From positions 12,362,873 to 12,426,872 of the forward strand of contig OW203745.1 in assembly GCA_934045075.1 (NCBI GenBank): DNA of 64,000 nucleotides. Reading direction: 5' to 3'. Each line of letters begins with the position of its first letter. The first letter of the stretch is position 1. Source of the stretch: Yponomeuta sedellus (Eukaryota > Arthropoda > Insecta > Lepidoptera > Yponomeutidae). The notes beneath the pieces were generated by a model. That model had not been told where the DNA came from. It was given only the letters and a program-made list of their open reading frames with translations, and did not search any database. Made by a program: the position numbers and the translations under genes. This document shows positions 63,140-64,000 of this stretch, piece after piece.

Positions 63140-63340
63140 ATATAGCCTAAAAACGTTCCATTGGCACAGGCCTTCTCTCAAAGAGAGAGTATGGGCATAA
63201 TTATCACGCGTGCCCACCACAGATTGGCAATTTCAAGCGCTGAGGGATTTGAACACCTCAGGCACTCAGGTTTCCTCACGATGTATTCCTTCACGTTAGC
63301 GAGTGGTATTGCTACTATAGCTGCACAAATGTACTTAACT
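63140..63340 (+). repeat. Interspersed repeat ('cgttccattggcacaggcct' family)
   Basis: 'atcacgcgtgcccaccacag', 'caatttcaagcgctgaggga', 'tttgaacacctcaggcact', 'gcgagtggtattgctactat'. Same family as 11865-12010 and 25310-25480. Confidence 0.5.
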
Positions 63341-63904
63341 TGGAAAACAAACCATTAAATTACTCAAAACCTGAAACCAATGGTGACATGGGAAATAAAG
63401 TACCCTATCAACAATAAAAACTTAATTGTATTCATAATTTTTTTTATTTCCCTTGCATCTTGAAATTCGAAACGTTGCAGTCAGTTTGATTGAAGAATAC
63501 AAAAATTAAGAATACAATTAAAACTTTCGCTTATTGACTGAGATGAGGTTTCATCGCTTCAAATTGCCAAGTGCTGAAACATATGCGGTTGGAATCACCG
63601 GACCCTCTTTTTGAGAGAAGGGCTGTACCCAGCAGTGGAACGTATGCAGGCTATTATAAAAAAACTACCGCAACAATATACGACATTACGTGATAAGTGC
63701 TCGGAGGAAAAAGTACTCGCCACACTTACACTCGGTATAGGACACGGTACGATGAATATCTGTGTTAGTAATTGCGTTCAATTATTAGTCATTCTTGGAG
63801 TACTACTCACGTCATTAATGTGGGTAATTCTGTGTTTCGTAAGTAACACGTAACTTACGACTTCACAAAGCAAGGAAAATTCCCGCTGAAAGACAGATAG
63901 GTAA

Positions 63905-64000
63905 ATAGGTACAGTCTGTTAGCTTTTGGAATATACCTCGGCTACTAACGGACAGAATCGGATTTATTGATGTATTAGAAATATCGGAACTAATATGACA
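63905..64000 (+). mobile_element. Foldback MITE ('ttttagaatatac' family), cut by window end
   Basis: 'cagtctgttagcttttggaa', 'tatacctcggctactaacgg', 'acagaatcggattt' and 'gaaatatcggaactaatatg' match the left part of 62560-62800. The right end is outside the window. Confidence 0.6.

Larger units (their letters stand above)
53012..64000 (+). other. MCTP intron, 5' part (more than 11 kb)
   Basis: Starts with GTGGGT and does not end in the window. No further exon with C2 or transmembrane sequence is seen. Stretches 53020-53440, 54830-55260, 55570-57290, 57950-59090, 59950-61490 and 62830-63130 hold no gene I can support. Confidence 0.7.

Overview
The window looks like an insect genome, most probably a moth or butterfly (Lepidoptera). 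It is AT-rich intronic DNA crowded with RTE/CR1-type LINE 3' ends, tRNA- and 5S-rRNA-derived SINEs, Helitron-like fragments and MITEs, with a few small GC-rich exons. The order is inferred from repeat style only. No bacterial gene, CRISPR array or rRNA gene is present.

Host gene: one gene runs on the + strand through the whole window. Four exons (5753-5847, 27347-27458, 48107-48249, 52823-53011) join in phase and encode a proline/serine-rich linker and the complete first C2 domain of a multiple-C2-domain transmembrane protein (MCTP/Mctp family, an ER calcium-binding membrane protein). Introns are about 21.5 kb, 20.6 kb and more than 11 kb. A possible 5' exon lies at 4292-4440, next to decayed duplicates of exon/intron junctions.

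6.5-18.7 kb (first intron): a very large inverted repeat with two arms of about 4.0 kb around a 4.1 kb spacer. Each arm carries a nested MITE with 10-bp target duplications, a 119-bp tandem duplication and a 450-bp hairpin. The spacer holds a mariner fragment folded on itself, an inverted copy of the sequence just outside the left arm, a 5S-derived SINE, LINE fragments and a long (TA)n tract.

27.85-41.69 kb (second intron): a nearly intact Polinton/Maverick (adintovirus-like) element of 13,835 bp with 1.9 kb terminal inverted repeats and a 6-bp target duplication (TATATT). A related repeat at 57.4 kb preserves the unoccupied target sequence. It encodes protein-primed DNA polymerase B (with a probable 5' intron), a retrovirus-type integrase with a chromodomain (broken by one 1-nt frameshift), packaging ATPase, adenain-like cysteine protease, major capsid protein, penton-like minor capsid protein, a pX-like virion peptide precursor and two further conserved Polinton proteins. 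The six genes from ATPase to major capsid protein are packed end to end, with stop/start overlaps or gaps of at most 5 nt. The protease gene and a spliced gene of unknown function lie inside the terminal repeats, so each is present twice. Polymerase and integrase serve replication and integration; ATPase, capsid proteins and protease would build a virion.

42-64 kb: intron sequence with LINE 3' ends, SINEs, Helitron-like repeats, foldback MITEs, a minisatellite just upstream of the third exon and a CpG-rich, promoter-like block near 59.6 kb. Coordinates of interspersed repeats are approximate; exon, Polinton gene, TIR and TSD coordinates were read base by base.
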